Below, in pieces: positions 35,240 to 43,899 of a stretch of 64,000 nt of DNA. A program made the position numbers and the translations under genes. Each line of letters starts with the position of its first letter. The stretch's first letter is position 1. The notes under the pieces were generated by a model. That model was not told where the DNA came from, ran no database searches, and saw only the letters and a program-made list of their open reading frames with translations. This DNA is from Sulfurospirillum cavolei (GTDB taxonomy: Bacteria; Campylobacterota; Campylobacteria; Campylobacterales; Sulfurospirillaceae): the NCBI RefSeq assembly GCF_000813325.1, contig NZ_BBQE01000011.1. One strand, written 5' to 3'.

Positions 35240-35276
35240 TTTCAAATACTTTTAGGTTTGAAAGTATTTTGAAAAA
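35240..35276. repeat. AT-rich inverted repeat upstream of htpG
   Basis: TTTCAAATACTTT and AAAGTATTTTGAAA flank an eight-base spacer, with a one-base length difference between arms. It sits 40-75 bases before the htpG start, where a promoter or operator is expected. Its role is unknown. Confidence 0.4.
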
Positions 35277-35296
35277 TCCGAAAAACGGCGTTATTG

Positions 35297-35338
35297 TAGC
35301 AAAAAATAAAAAAAGAAAACGCCACTTTTGTGACGTTT
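35297..35338 (-). terminator. Intrinsic terminator of the ctpA-pur-plsC transcript
   Basis: On the minus strand a nine-pair stem (AAACGTCAC / GTGGCGTTT, one G-U pair) with loop AAAA is followed by a T-rich run of about 18 bases. It lies ten bases after the plsC stop and separates that operon from htpG. Confidence 0.85.
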
Positions 35339-35347
35339 CTCTTAACG

Positions 35348-36037
35348 TTACGCTTGGTTTAAATTGCTTTGCAGTGTTTGATTCATCGCGTCGTACATTT
35401 TCTCAAACCATTGCTCGTCGGCTTTGGGATCGATGGGATCAAGAAAATGCACATGGACTTCTCCGCCGTTTGCCATAAAGTTTTGCGAGTCAAGTACGTA
35501 GCGCGCACCCGTGATGAGAGCAGGTTGTACGACAAGGTCCAATTTTTCCGCCAAGGCTTTGGCTCCGCTTTGGAATTTTAAAAGCTTATCGCCACGTCCA
35601 CGCGTTCCTTCGGGAAACATCGCAAGCACACGACCTTCGCTAACGCGCTCTTTGCCTTCTTTAAGCATTTTGATAATGGAGCGTTTATCTTTTCGATCGA
35701 TCGAAATCATACGAGGTGCCGGGATAATATGCCCAAAAAGCGGGATATCTTCAATCTCTTTTTTAGCGATCCAACAGAGATTTTTAGGGTAAATCGCTTC
35801 GAGCGTCACGATGTCGAGCAAACTTTGATGGTTCATGACCAACAAGGTCGTCTTAGGCGAAATGTCGCCGTGGGTGACGATCTTAAATCCGATCAAATAG
35901 GTTTGAAGATTGGCCCACGTTTTTCGAATGCCGTGCGTACGGTTTCGAAACAGATATATTAAAACGATCATGATCAAAACGGTCACGACGAATTCGATCA
36001 TAACGAAAAAAGCTCTAATTCTGGGTAATATTTTCAC
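35348..36037 (-). CDS. plsC: 1-acyl-sn-glycerol-3-phosphate acyltransferase
   Basis: Membrane-bound acyltransferase that makes phosphatidic acid from lysophosphatidic acid. At 229 residues it has an N-terminal membrane helix (about 10-30), the catalytic NHQSLLD box near residue 70, and the substrate-binding FPEGTRGRG box near residue 142. The start is a GTG at 36037 with AGGA upstream, overlapping the end of the BatD-like gene by 23 bases; the later ATG (36001) has no ribosome site. Confidence 0.92.
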   Translation of the reverse strand: MKILPRIRAFFVMIEFVVTVLIMIVLIYLFRNRTHGIRKTWANLQTYLIGFKIVTHGDISPKTTLLVMNHQSLLDIVTLEAIYPKNLCWIAKKEIEDIPLFGHIIPAPRMISIDRKDKRSIIKMLKEGKERVSEGRVLAMFPEGTRGRGDKLLKFQSGAKALAEKLDLVVQPALITGARYVLDSQNFMANGGEVHVHFLDPIDPKADEQWFEKMYDAMNQTLQSNLNQA

Positions 36038-37121
36038 GTTGCGTCCATCCTATTTTCCCATCAGGAAGTAAGATTTTGATGTAATTATCGCGATCGCCGA
36101 GCCTTTCGACGTCCAGCATTTTATCGTTTGTAAAAAAAACCGTGGAGCGTTCGGTCGGCAAAATCATCAAAGCGCTATTGGCTTTGAGTTTGACTTTATT
36201 TAAAGGGTTTTTATCTAAGAAAAACAGTGCCGTAAAAATCAAAACGGGAAGCAGATAGTACCAGCGTCGTTTCTTTAAAAGAATGACAAAAAAGATAAAA
36301 GCGAAAACACCGTAAGCGATCGTTTTGTAAAACTCGAAAATACTCTCTTTCGGATTGAGCCCCAGTTGGGTACTGACTTCATCGCTTTCGATGATGACCG
36401 GAAGCGTTATTTTTTGAAATTTATTGCTCGGAAGATCAAAATAGGTAAACTCGAATTCGCGTTGGTAATTCGGGATAATGGCGTAATAGTAAATCTTCTC
36501 GCCGTTAGCGGTTTGCGAGTACGAATCGATACCGCTTTTAGCGATACCGCCGAGTTTAAAATCTTGCAGATTCGCGCCGCTTGTTTCAATCTCCAAAACG
36601 ACGATGACGTTTTTCGCGTCGAAAGTCGTCGTTTTGTACTTATTGACGTTAAACGATTGGGCGATAACGTTGCAAAAAAGAGGATCGCTTTTGAGTTGAA
36701 CGACGGAAGGAAGACTTAAGCCGATGATTTCGCTTTCTAAGGCTTCTTGATTTTGAATCAACGAGACGCTTAAACGCGGCATAGAAGCGTTTTTAGACGT
36801 GATTTTGAAAAGAAACGTCGCATAATACGTATTGGAACCCGCAGATTCCCACGTCGCTTGAGGATTGAGTACGACGACGTTAGAACCTTCGGAAAAAGTG
36901 TTACTTAACGCATCGACTTTGCTTTTGGCGACGATGGCTTTAACTTTAACGCTAAAAACTTGTCCGATATAGACTTTTTGTGGGCTGGATTCGAGCGAGA
37001 CGAACAGTGATTTGGAACGTGACGACGTTTCCGCAAAAACCCCTTCTTCGGCATAAAGGCTTTGGAAGAGGATAGCAAGAAGGATAAACGGAAGTAAGAA
37101 ACTTCGTATAAGCTTAGTCAA
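36015..37121 (-). CDS. BatD-like membrane-anchored periplasmic protein with SH3-like tail
   Basis: A 368-residue protein: signal peptide (to about residue 24), a beta-rich periplasmic part of about 230 residues like the BatD/oxygen-tolerance fold (SSPQKVYIGQVFSVKVKAIV), two hydrophobic helices near 265-310, and a C-terminal SH3-like segment (YIKILLPDGKIGWTQRENI). Its counterpart between purQ and plsC in C. jejuni is Cj0515, annotated only as a periplasmic protein. Function is unknown. It overlaps both purQ and plsC, so all three are coupled. Confidence 0.7.
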   Translation of the reverse strand: MTKLIRSFLLPFILLAILFQSLYAEEGVFAETSSRSKSLFVSLESSPQKVYIGQVFSVKVKAIVAKSKVDALSNTFSEGSNVVVLNPQATWESAGSNTYYATFLFKITSKNASMPRLSVSLIQNQEALESEIIGLSLPSVVQLKSDPLFCNVIAQSFNVNKYKTTTFDAKNVIVVLEIETSGANLQDFKLGGIAKSGIDSYSQTANGEKIYYYAIIPNYQREFEFTYFDLPSNKFQKITLPVIIESDEVSTQLGLNPKESIFEFYKTIAYGVFAFIFFVILLKKRRWYYLLPVLIFTALFFLDKNPLNKVKLKANSALMILPTERSTVFFTNDKMLDVERLGDRDNYIKILLPDGKIGWTQRENITQN

Positions 37122-37785
37122 GAAAACCTCGGAGCATTTTGACGCCGTCGTCTGAGCCCAAAATCGCTTCTATCGCACGCTCTGGATGCGGCATAAGACC
37201 GAAAACGTTTTTGGCTTCATTGCAAATGCCCGCAATCGCGTCGATCGAACCGTTAGGGTTTTGGGGAGTGCCTTTTTCATCGCAATAGGTTAAGAGAACT
37301 TGGTGCTTGGCATAAAGTTCTTTGAGCCCTTCCGGATCGATGTAAAAACTTCCCTCACCGTGAGCGATAGGGATGTTGAGCACTTCGCCTACAGAACATC
37401 GGCGTAAAAAGGTATTGTCGTTGTGAACGACTTTTAAGTGATGAAATTGCGAAATAAAATGGACGTTTTCATTACGTTTCATCGCTCCGGGTAAAAGACG
37501 CGCTTCGACTAGCATTTGAAATCCGTTACAGATACCAAGCACTTTTCCGCCTTGTTGGGCAAACGCGATGACGGCTTTCATAATCGGTGAAAATTTAGCG
37601 ATAGCCGCGCTTCGTAAATAATCGCCATAGCTAAAACCTCCGGGGAGAACCACAAGATCGGTTCCCTCGGGTAATTTGTCCTCTTTATGAAAAACCAAAA
37701 CGACTTCTTGACCCAATTTTTCGAACGCATATTTCGTATCGATTTCACAGTTGGTTCCCGGAAATACCGCAACGGCGACTAACAT
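37114..37785 (-). CDS. purQ: Phosphoribosylformylglycinamidine synthase, glutaminase subunit
   Basis: Class-I glutamine amidotransferase that supplies ammonia to PurL in the fourth step of purine synthesis. About 223 residues; it begins VAVAVFPGTNCE, with the nucleophile in GICNGFQML near residue 86 and the C-terminal HGEGSFYID and HPERAIE motifs carrying the His and Glu of the triad. The ATG at 37785 overlaps the end of purS by seven bases, which decides the start over an upstream in-frame codon. PurL is not in the window. Confidence 0.95.
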   Translation of the reverse strand: MLVAVAVFPGTNCEIDTKYAFEKLGQEVVLVFHKEDKLPEGTDLVVLPGGFSYGDYLRSAAIAKFSPIMKAVIAFAQQGGKVLGICNGFQMLVEARLLPGAMKRNENVHFISQFHHLKVVHNDNTFLRRCSVGEVLNIPIAHGEGSFYIDPEGLKELYAKHQVLLTYCDEKGTPQNPNGSIDAIAGICNEAKNVFGLMPHPERAIEAILGSDDGVKMLRGFLD

Positions 37786-38024
37786 GCGGGAAACTCGATC
37801 GTATAGTTTTCGATAACCGTATTGGCTAAGAGTTCTTCGCACATAACGGTTACGCGCTCTTTTGCCTTGGCTTGATCGTCGGTCGCAACGTCGAGAATAA
37901 TCTGCTTTCCGATGCGCACGTCGCCGACTTCGTCAAATTTGAGCGAAGCGAGCGCATGATGGACGGCTTTTCCTTGCGGGTCGAGGACGCCGTTTTTCAG
38001 TTGAATATTGACAATAACTTTCAT
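37779..38024 (-). CDS. purS: Phosphoribosylformylglycinamidine synthase subunit PurS
   Basis: An 81-residue small subunit that bridges PurQ and the small type of PurL. It begins KVIVNIQLKNGVLDPQGKAV, the PurS signature. Its presence means the organism has the three-part PurS/Q/L enzyme rather than the large fused form of gammaproteobacteria. It overlaps purQ and follows purC by 21 bases. Confidence 0.95.
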   Translation of the reverse strand: MKVIVNIQLKNGVLDPQGKAVHHALASLKFDEVGDVRIGKQIILDVATDDQAKAKERVTVMCEELLANTVIENYTIEFPAC

Positions 38025-38045
38025 CGTTTCGTTTTCCTTCAGTAT

Positions 38046-38759
38046 TTAGTGCGAGAGTATACGTTTTAAAACCTCTTCGTAAGCGACTTTGACGCTGCCG
38101 AGACCTTGTCTAAATCTATCTTTATCGAGTTTTTCGTTGGTATCCATATCCCAGAAGCGACAGCTATCGGGGCTGATTTCATCGGCAAGGAGAATCGTGC
38201 CTTCTTGATCGACGCCGAACTCGACTTTAAAGTCGACGAGTTTGAGTTTACGTTCTGCGAAAAAGCTTTTCATGATTGCGTTGATTTCGCGACCCAAACG
38301 TTTGAGTTCTTCAAGATCCGATTCACTTTTGACGAGATTGAGCAATAAACAATGCTCGTCGTTGATAATAGGATCGCCGAGTGCATCGTCTTTATAATAA
38401 AATTCTACTAAGGTAAACGGAAGAACCGTACCGTCTTTGATACCCAGACGTTTTGCCAATGAACCGGTTGCGATGTTACGGACGACCACTTCGATAGGAA
38501 TAATTTTAACTTTTTTAATCAATTGGTGCGTATCGTCAAGCGTTTTGACCAAATGCGTTTGGATACCGTGTTGTTCCAAAAGATGAAACAACTGCGTACT
38601 GATTTTACAGTTGAGTGCGCCTTTTCCTGCTTCATTGCCTCTTTTTTCGGCATTAAATGCCGTCAAATCGTCTTTAAACTCGGAAATCAAGAGATTTTCG
38701 TCATCGGTTACAAAAAGTTTTTTACCTTTACCTTCGTATATTAACGCACCTTTGTTCAC
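38046..38759 (-). CDS. purC: SAICAR synthetase
   Basis: Phosphoribosylaminoimidazole-succinocarboxamide synthase, eighth step of purine synthesis, joining aspartate to CAIR with ATP. The 237-residue protein has YEGKGKKLF at the start, PIEVVVRNIATGSL near residue 95, and LVDFKVEFG and ADEISPDSCRFWD near residues 178-205, all diagnostic. It lies 14 bases after ctpA and leads into purS-purQ. Confidence 0.97.
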   Translation of the reverse strand: MNKGALIYEGKGKKLFVTDDENLLISEFKDDLTAFNAEKRGNEAGKGALNCKISTQLFHLLEQHGIQTHLVKTLDDTHQLIKKVKIIPIEVVVRNIATGSLAKRLGIKDGTVLPFTLVEFYYKDDALGDPIINDEHCLLLNLVKSESDLEELKRLGREINAIMKSFFAERKLKLVDFKVEFGVDQEGTILLADEISPDSCRFWDMDTNEKLDKDRFRQGLGSVKVAYEEVLKRILSH

Positions 38760-38773
38760 AGAAAGCTCCTCGC

Positions 38774-40117
38774 TTATTTTTTAATAGAAAGCACCTTGAT
38801 AATGTCAACGGCACTTTTGAGTTGTAAATCTTTATAAAGATTCTCTTGGGTTACGATCTCTTTATTGGTTGTTTTAGAGTCCTTACCGCCCTTCGCTTTT
38901 GTTTTTGCCTCTTTCGTATCCGCGACCGCGGTTGTTTTATTTTCGTCTACTTTTTTAAGTTCACCTTCAAGGTGTTTTTTCAAATCTTTTTCTTTAAGCG
39001 TTTGTTCGTTGGTTTTATTCGGTACGTCTCCGGGATAAACGACGATGTCCGGTACGACGCCTTCGGCTTGAATGGTACGACCGCTTGGGAGGTAGTAACG
39101 AGCAATGGTTAAGCGGATGGCTTCGTTATCGACGACGGGAAGAATGGCTTGAACGCTACCTTTGCCGAACGTTTTTTCACCGACGATGACCGCGCGTTTG
39201 TGGTCTTGCAATGCACCGCTGACGATTTCGCTGGCACTGGCACTTCCGCCGTTGACGAGAACGACCAACGGTTTTTTGGTAATCATATCGGCTTTGTTGG
39301 CTTTATACTCGGCGTTTTCGGACTCGACGCGTCCTTTTTGCGAAACGATGATTCCCTCGTCGACGAAAAGGTTTACCAATCCGACGGCTTGGTTGAGAAG
39401 GCCTCCGGGATTGTTGCGGAGATCTAAAATAATACCTTTAACGTTTTTGTTTTTGTTGATCGCTTCTTGAACGTCGCCTACGATGTTTTTATCAAAGTTA
39501 ACGACGCGAACGTAAAGCATATTTTCGTTTTCAACCGTTTTGGTATAAACCGATTCGATTTTAATAATATCGCGGACGATGGAGATCAGTAAGGGTTTTG
39601 TCTCGCCTTCGCGTACCAAGGTTAGCTCGATACCGGTACCGGGTTTACCTCTCATGATATTGACCGCTTCGTCAATCGTCATATTGAGCGTTGATTGTTT
39701 ATTGATTTTTAGGATGATGTCTCCGGCTTTGACTCCCGCTTTATCCGCAGGCGTTCCTTCCATCGGAGCGATAACGGTTAAGGCACCGTCTTTTTGACCG
39801 ACGGTAATTCCTAAACCGCCGAATTCGCCTTCGGTTTGAATTTTAAGGTCTTTAAGATGTTTCTCGTCTAAGTATGAGGAGTGTGCATCAAGGTTGGTTA
39901 AAAGTCCTTCGATCGCTTTTGTGACGATATCGTCGATTTTAAGGTCGTCGACGTAGTATTTTTCAATCGTAGCCAAAACACGCGTAAATTTGGCAAGCGA
40001 TGCAAGGCGACTTTTTTCTCCTTCGGGAGTGTCTGCGAAGAGTGTCGAAGAAAAAAACGTTATGAGGGCTACAAACGTAGCGGTGAAGCCGAGAGCGGCA
40101 AAAGATGGATGTTTCAT
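38774..40117 (-). CDS. ctpA: S41 C-terminal processing protease
   Basis: Periplasmic serine protease of 447 residues that trims C-termini. It has an N-terminal signal or anchor (about 8-28), a PDZ domain (GGLGITVGQKDG and MEGTPADKAGVKAGD near residues 95-125), and the S41 core with catalytic serine in NGGSASASEIVSGAL near residue 295 and lysine in GEKTFGKGSVQ near residue 320. A lysine/threonine-rich insert near the C-terminus (395-420) looks disordered. It is the first gene of the purine operon; in C. jejuni the equivalent is Cj0511. Confidence 0.93.
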   Translation of the reverse strand: MKHPSFAALGFTATFVALITFFSSTLFADTPEGEKSRLASLAKFTRVLATIEKYYVDDLKIDDIVTKAIEGLLTNLDAHSSYLDEKHLKDLKIQTEGEFGGLGITVGQKDGALTVIAPMEGTPADKAGVKAGDIILKINKQSTLNMTIDEAVNIMRGKPGTGIELTLVREGETKPLLISIVRDIIKIESVYTKTVENENMLYVRVVNFDKNIVGDVQEAINKNKNVKGIILDLRNNPGGLLNQAVGLVNLFVDEGIIVSQKGRVESENAEYKANKADMITKKPLVVLVNGGSASASEIVSGALQDHKRAVIVGEKTFGKGSVQAILPVVDNEAIRLTIARYYLPSGRTIQAEGVVPDIVVYPGDVPNKTNEQTLKEKDLKKHLEGELKKVDENKTTAVADTKEAKTKAKGGKDSKTTNKEIVTQENLYKDLQLKSAVDIIKVLSIKK

Positions 40118-40290
40118 AGGGTGTGTTTAACTCCTAGCAAGAGATGCATATATTTGGAGTGTTGATTATAGTGGAAGTTCCCTAAAATTTCTATGAAATC
40201 CAAGGGCGGATCGGTAGGTTTAAAACGTTTGACAGGTCGGTATTTAATGCTAAAATAGTCGCCATATATAATGCCTTTGTGCTAAATAAA

Positions 40291-40311
40291 CTTGACAACA
40301 ATAGACTAAAG
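40291..40311 (+). promoter_or_regulatory. Candidate HspR operator (HAIR-like) at clpB promoter
   Basis: CTTGACA-N7-ACTAAAG, compared with the HAIR consensus CTTGAGT-N7-ACTCAAG: 5 of 7 and 6 of 7 matches with exact spacing. It overlaps the -35 box of the clpB promoter, where a repressor would block polymerase. HspR controls clpB in C. jejuni. Assignment here is by eye. Confidence 0.4.
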
Positions 40312-40320
40312 TTATATAAT
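40292..40320 (+). promoter_or_regulatory. Consensus sigma-70 promoter of clpB
   Basis: A perfect TTGACA (40292-40297) and perfect TATAAT (40315-40320) with a 17-base spacer, 24 bases before the clpB ATG. This is the strongest promoter-like sequence in the window. Confidence 0.85.
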
Positions 40321-40344
40321 AGCGTAAAAATCAAAGGAGATGCG

Positions 40345-42918
40345 ATGAACTCACTTTTTGAACAACTAACCAATCAAATGCGCGAAGCGATAGAAAGTGC
40401 TATTAGCCTATCTTTACATTCGAAAAATCAAGAGGCAACCCCTTTACATGTACTTTGGGGATTGATTACCAATTCGGCTTCGATTCTCAATCAAGTTTTT
40501 ACTAAAATGAACATCGATAAGAGTGCTATCGAACTTGAAGTCAAAAGCGAAATTCAAAAATTACCGACGGCTTCTTCGGTGACGAAAGAGAATATTACCG
40601 TTTCACGTGCCTTAGTCGAGACGCTTCAAAAAGCCGAAGGCTTAATGAAACAAAAAGGCGACAGCTATTTATCGGTCGATACGTGGCTTTTGGCGAACCT
40701 CGACAATGATCCTTTTAAAAAGATTTTGGGCAAATACTTAGACTTATTGCAATTTAAAAAGAATCTTGAAGCGTTGCGCGGCGGTAAAAAAATCGATAAG
40801 CAAAGTGCGGACGACAATCTTGAGTCTTTGGATAAATACGGTATCAATCTGACCAAACTGGCTGTCGAAGGCAAGCTCGATCCGGTCATCGGACGCGACG
40901 AAGAGATCAGTCGGATGATGCAGATTTTGATTCGTAAGACGAAAAACAATCCGATCTTGATCGGCGAACCCGGTACGGGTAAAACGGCGATCGCCGAGGG
41001 TTTAGCCTTGCGTATCGCGCACAACGACGTGCCGTTAAGCTTGCAAAACAAAAGCGTGATCGCGCTTGATATGAGTGCATTAATTGCCGGAGCCAAATAC
41101 CGCGGCGAGTTTGAAGATCGACTCAAAGCCGTCATCGACGAAGTGAAAAAAAACGGCAATATCATCTTGTTTATCGACGAGATCCACACCATCGTCGGTG
41201 CAGGTGCGAGCGAAGGCAGTATGGACGCGGCGAATATCTTAAAACCAGCCCTTGCCAGAGGCGAGCTTCACACCATCGGTGCGACGACCTTAAAAGAGTA
41301 CCGCAAGTATTTTGAAAAAGATGCGGCGTTGCAACGTCGTTTCCAACCGGTCACGGTCAACGAACCGAGCATCAACGAAGCGTTACAGATTTTACGCGGT
41401 ATTAAAGAACACCTTGAAGCGCACCATAACGTTAGCATTCAAGACTCCGCGCTGGTTGCGGCGGCAAAGCTGAGCTCACGTTACATCAGCGATCGTTTTT
41501 TACCCGATAAAGCGATCGATTTGATCGACGAAGCCGCGGCGGAACTTAAAATGCAGATCGAAAGCGAACCCACCGAGCTCAGTCGTATTAAACGTGCGAT
41601 TAGTACGCTGATGGTTGAAAAAGAGGCACTTTTGATGGAAAAAAACAAAAAGAACGACGAGCGTTTGCATGCCATCGAAAAAGAGCTTAGCGATGCCAAA
41701 GAGAAGATGCACGCGCTTGATGCGCAGTTTGAAAACGAAAAGAGCGTTTTTAACGACATCGCCTCCATCAAAAGCCAAGCCGAGGCATTGAAGCGCGAAG
41801 CCGAGAGTGCCAAAAAACGCAGCGAGTTTAACAAAGCCGCCGAGATCGAATACGGCAAACTGCCCGATCTCTTAAAAAAAGAAGACGAACTCAAAGCCAA
41901 ATGGGAAAAGATGCAAGAGAGCGGAACGTTGCTTAAGAACAGCGTCGATGAAGAGATGATCGCAACGATCGTCAGTAAATGGACGGGCATTCCGGTGACG
42001 AAAATGCTCCAAAGCGAGAAGACGAAAGTCTTACATGTCGAGGCGTATCTCCAAAAAGAGGTTATCGGGCAAGACGAAGCGATCAAGGCGATCGGTCGTG
42101 CGATTAAACGTAATAAAGCAGGTCTTAGCGAGCAAAACAAGCCGATCGGTAGCTTTCTTTTCTTAGGACCTACGGGCGTGGGTAAAACGCAAAGTGCCAA
42201 AGCGTTAGCGAACTTTTTGTTCGATACGACCAAAGCGCTGATACGTTTTGATATGAGTGAATATATGGAAAAACATTCGGTCAGTCGTTTGGTGGGTGCG
42301 CCTCCAGGATATGTGGGGTACGACGAGGGTGGACAACTCACCGAAGCGGTGCGTCGCAAACCCTACAGCGTCGTATTATTCGATGAGATTGAAAAAGCGC
42401 ATCCGGATGTCTTTAACATCTTGCTTCAGGTGCTCGATGAAGGACGATTGACGGACAATAAAGGCGTGACGGTCGATTTTAAAAATACGATCATCATCTT
42501 AACGTCCAATATCGCCAGTAGCAAAATTATGGAATTTGAGGGCGAAAAACGTCAAGAAGAGGTGATGAAAGAGCTTCGTGCCTACTTTAAACCCGAATTT
42601 CTCAATCGTTTGGACGATATTGTGATCTTCAATCCGCTCACCGAAGACGGTCTTAGAGAGATCGTGAGCATTATGTTTAAAGAGATCGAAACCAAACTTG
42701 CCGGCAAAGAGATCAAAGCCGAATTGACGACCGCCGCAAAAGCGTTGATCGCCGAGGCGGGATTTGATCCGGTCTACGGAGCGCGTCCTTTGAAACGTGC
42801 TTTGTATGAGTTAGTGGAAGACAAATTGGCGGAGCTGATTTTGGAAGATCGGTTGCATGAGGGCGAAAATATCGTTATCGATGCCCAAGAGGGCAAAATC
42901 GTTATTCGAAAAAAGTAA
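40345..42918 (+). CDS. clpB: ATP-dependent disaggregase ClpB
   Basis: Hsp100 disaggregase of 857 residues, working with DnaK to dissolve aggregates. Domains: N-terminal Clp repeat (1-145), AAA-1 with GEPGTGKTAIAEG near residue 210 and FIDEIHTIVGAG near residue 278, the ClpB coiled-coil middle domain (about 400-520), AAA-2 with GPTGVGKTQSAKA near residue 610, and the C-terminal ClpB small domain. The start at 40345 has AAAGGAG nine bases upstream; an earlier in-frame codon falls inside the promoter and is not used. Confidence 0.97.
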   Translation: MNSLFEQLTNQMREAIESAISLSLHSKNQEATPLHVLWGLITNSASILNQVFTKMNIDKSAIELEVKSEIQKLPTASSVTKENITVSRALVETLQKAEGLMKQKGDSYLSVDTWLLANLDNDPFKKILGKYLDLLQFKKNLEALRGGKKIDKQSADDNLESLDKYGINLTKLAVEGKLDPVIGRDEEISRMMQILIRKTKNNPILIGEPGTGKTAIAEGLALRIAHNDVPLSLQNKSVIALDMSALIAGAKYRGEFEDRLKAVIDEVKKNGNIILFIDEIHTIVGAGASEGSMDAANILKPALARGELHTIGATTLKEYRKYFEKDAALQRRFQPVTVNEPSINEALQILRGIKEHLEAHHNVSIQDSALVAAAKLSSRYISDRFLPDKAIDLIDEAAAELKMQIESEPTELSRIKRAISTLMVEKEALLMEKNKKNDERLHAIEKELSDAKEKMHALDAQFENEKSVFNDIASIKSQAEALKREAESAKKRSEFNKAAEIEYGKLPDLLKKEDELKAKWEKMQESGTLLKNSVDEEMIATIVSKWTGIPVTKMLQSEKTKVLHVEAYLQKEVIGQDEAIKAIGRAIKRNKAGLSEQNKPIGSFLFLGPTGVGKTQSAKALANFLFDTTKALIRFDMSEYMEKHSVSRLVGAPPGYVGYDEGGQLTEAVRRKPYSVVLFDEIEKAHPDVFNILLQVLDEGRLTDNKGVTVDFKNTIIILTSNIASSKIMEFEGEKRQEEVMKELRAYFKPEFLNRLDDIVIFNPLTEDGLREIVSIMFKEIETKLAGKEIKAELTTAAKALIAEAGFDPVYGARPLKRALYELVEDKLAELILEDRLHEGENIVIDAQEGKIVIRKK

Positions 42919-42923
42919 GCCTT

Positions 42924-42956
42924 AAAAGTTACATGTAAGTCTTACATGTAACTTTT
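42924..42956. terminator. TTACATGTAA-based bidirectional terminator
   Basis: Perfect 16-base arms AAAAGTTACATGTAAG / CTTACATGTAACTTTT about a single T, followed by more T residues. It lies between the convergent clpB and 42958-43383 genes. Each arm contains one copy of the palindrome. Confidence 0.85.
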
Positions 42957-42957
42957 T

Positions 42958-43383
42958 TTAGGGTTGGCAATCTTTGTATTGAACGGAAAATTTAAACAAT
43001 TCGGTGTTGTTTAGATCGTAAAAAACGTAAACGAAAACGGCACCGTGTTTTAACAACTGCTTGATCTCTTCATCGCTACACAAATAGCTTCGATTGTTCT
43101 CAAACGTCGTTTTGATGAGCGTACCTTTGTCGGTTTTCAGGATGGTTTGAATCATCTCGTTATGCGAATTGATGCGGTTACGGTACTCGATCGCGTTTTG
43201 AAAACTCACGACGTCCACGAGCGTGGTATAGTCGTCGAGAAGCATCGGAATATGCTCTTTGGTGCCGTCTTTGATAATCGATAAAATTTTAGGAATATCT
43301 TCCTCTTTGAAATTATCGTCGTCGGTGACGTCATTGGCGAAAAGCGACGTGAGAAGTGCTACAATAATCGCGTATTTTTTCAT
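42958..43383 (-). CDS. Exported hypothetical protein, 141 residues
   Basis: Not recognised. A signal peptide (to about residue 16) precedes an acidic segment and a small mixed fold with two cysteines (near residue 112 in SYLCSDEE and 139 in YKDCQP) that could pair in the periplasm. The C-terminal half (GAVFVYVFYDLNNTELFKF) looks like a beta-sheet core. It is convergent with clpB and divergent from the cysteine-rich gene; nothing around it suggests a role. Confidence 0.6.
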   Translation of the reverse strand: MKKYAIIVALLTSLFANDVTDDDNFKEEDIPKILSIIKDGTKEHIPMLLDDYTTLVDVVSFQNAIEYRNRINSHNEMIQTILKTDKGTLIKTTFENNRSYLCSDEEIKQLLKHGAVFVYVFYDLNNTELFKFSVQYKDCQP

Positions 43384-43458
43384 AACCTTATTCCTTTGAG
43401 CGAATTTTACTATAAAATTCTCAATATAACGGTCTTTTTTTCAAGGAAACGACAAATT

Positions 43459-43899
43459 ATGAGCTATTTGCATTGGTTTGAAGCACATGCTAACAAACAT
43501 CACGCGATTATCGTTAAACTTTTGATGCAAAAGATGTCCAAAGAAGCGATCATCGACTATTTTACGTTTGAAAAGATGCGCTTGAACGAGCCGGATTTTT
43601 GCCCTTTGTATGGAGATTGTCAAAAGTGCCATACGATGAAGAAACTGAATTGCTATTTGTGCGCTTGCCCGCATTTTCGGTTTAACGATGAGGGAATTGC
43701 GTGCCGCGAAGGGATAACGTATAAAAGCACTTGTGCGATCGCTTCACGCAAGGGTCGTTACGTGATTTTTGAAAACGTTGCGCATTTGGATTGCTCTTTG
43801 TGCACGGTTCCCCATACCGAAGCGTTTATCGCAAAACACTTCGATTTGGAGTGGAAACACCTTATGAGAGCGTGTCTTGAGCATGCTCTAAAGGCGTAG
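43459..43899 (+). CDS. Conserved cysteine-rich protein (Cj0510-like)
   Basis: A 146-residue cytoplasmic protein with about eleven cysteines in clusters: CPLYGDCQKC near residues 50-60, NCYLCACPHF near residues 66-75, then single Cys residues and CSLC near residue 113. These could hold an iron-sulfur cluster or zinc. I recall a similar gene next to clpB in C. jejuni (Cj0510c) with no known function. The start at 43459 follows AAGGAAACG; the longer in-frame version has no ribosome site. Its 3' end overlaps convergent rraA by 38 bases. Confidence 0.68.
   Translation: MSYLHWFEAHANKHHAIIVKLLMQKMSKEAIIDYFTFEKMRLNEPDFCPLYGDCQKCHTMKKLNCYLCACPHFRFNDEGIACREGITYKSTCAIASRKGRYVIFENVAHLDCSLCTVPHTEAFIAKHFDLEWKHLMRACLEHALKA

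Noticed and set aside
41481..42359. Long open frame (292 codons) on the minus strand opposite clpB
   Set aside because: It is a shadow of the strongly conserved clpB coding frame, with serine/leucine-rich low-complexity translation and no ribosome site.
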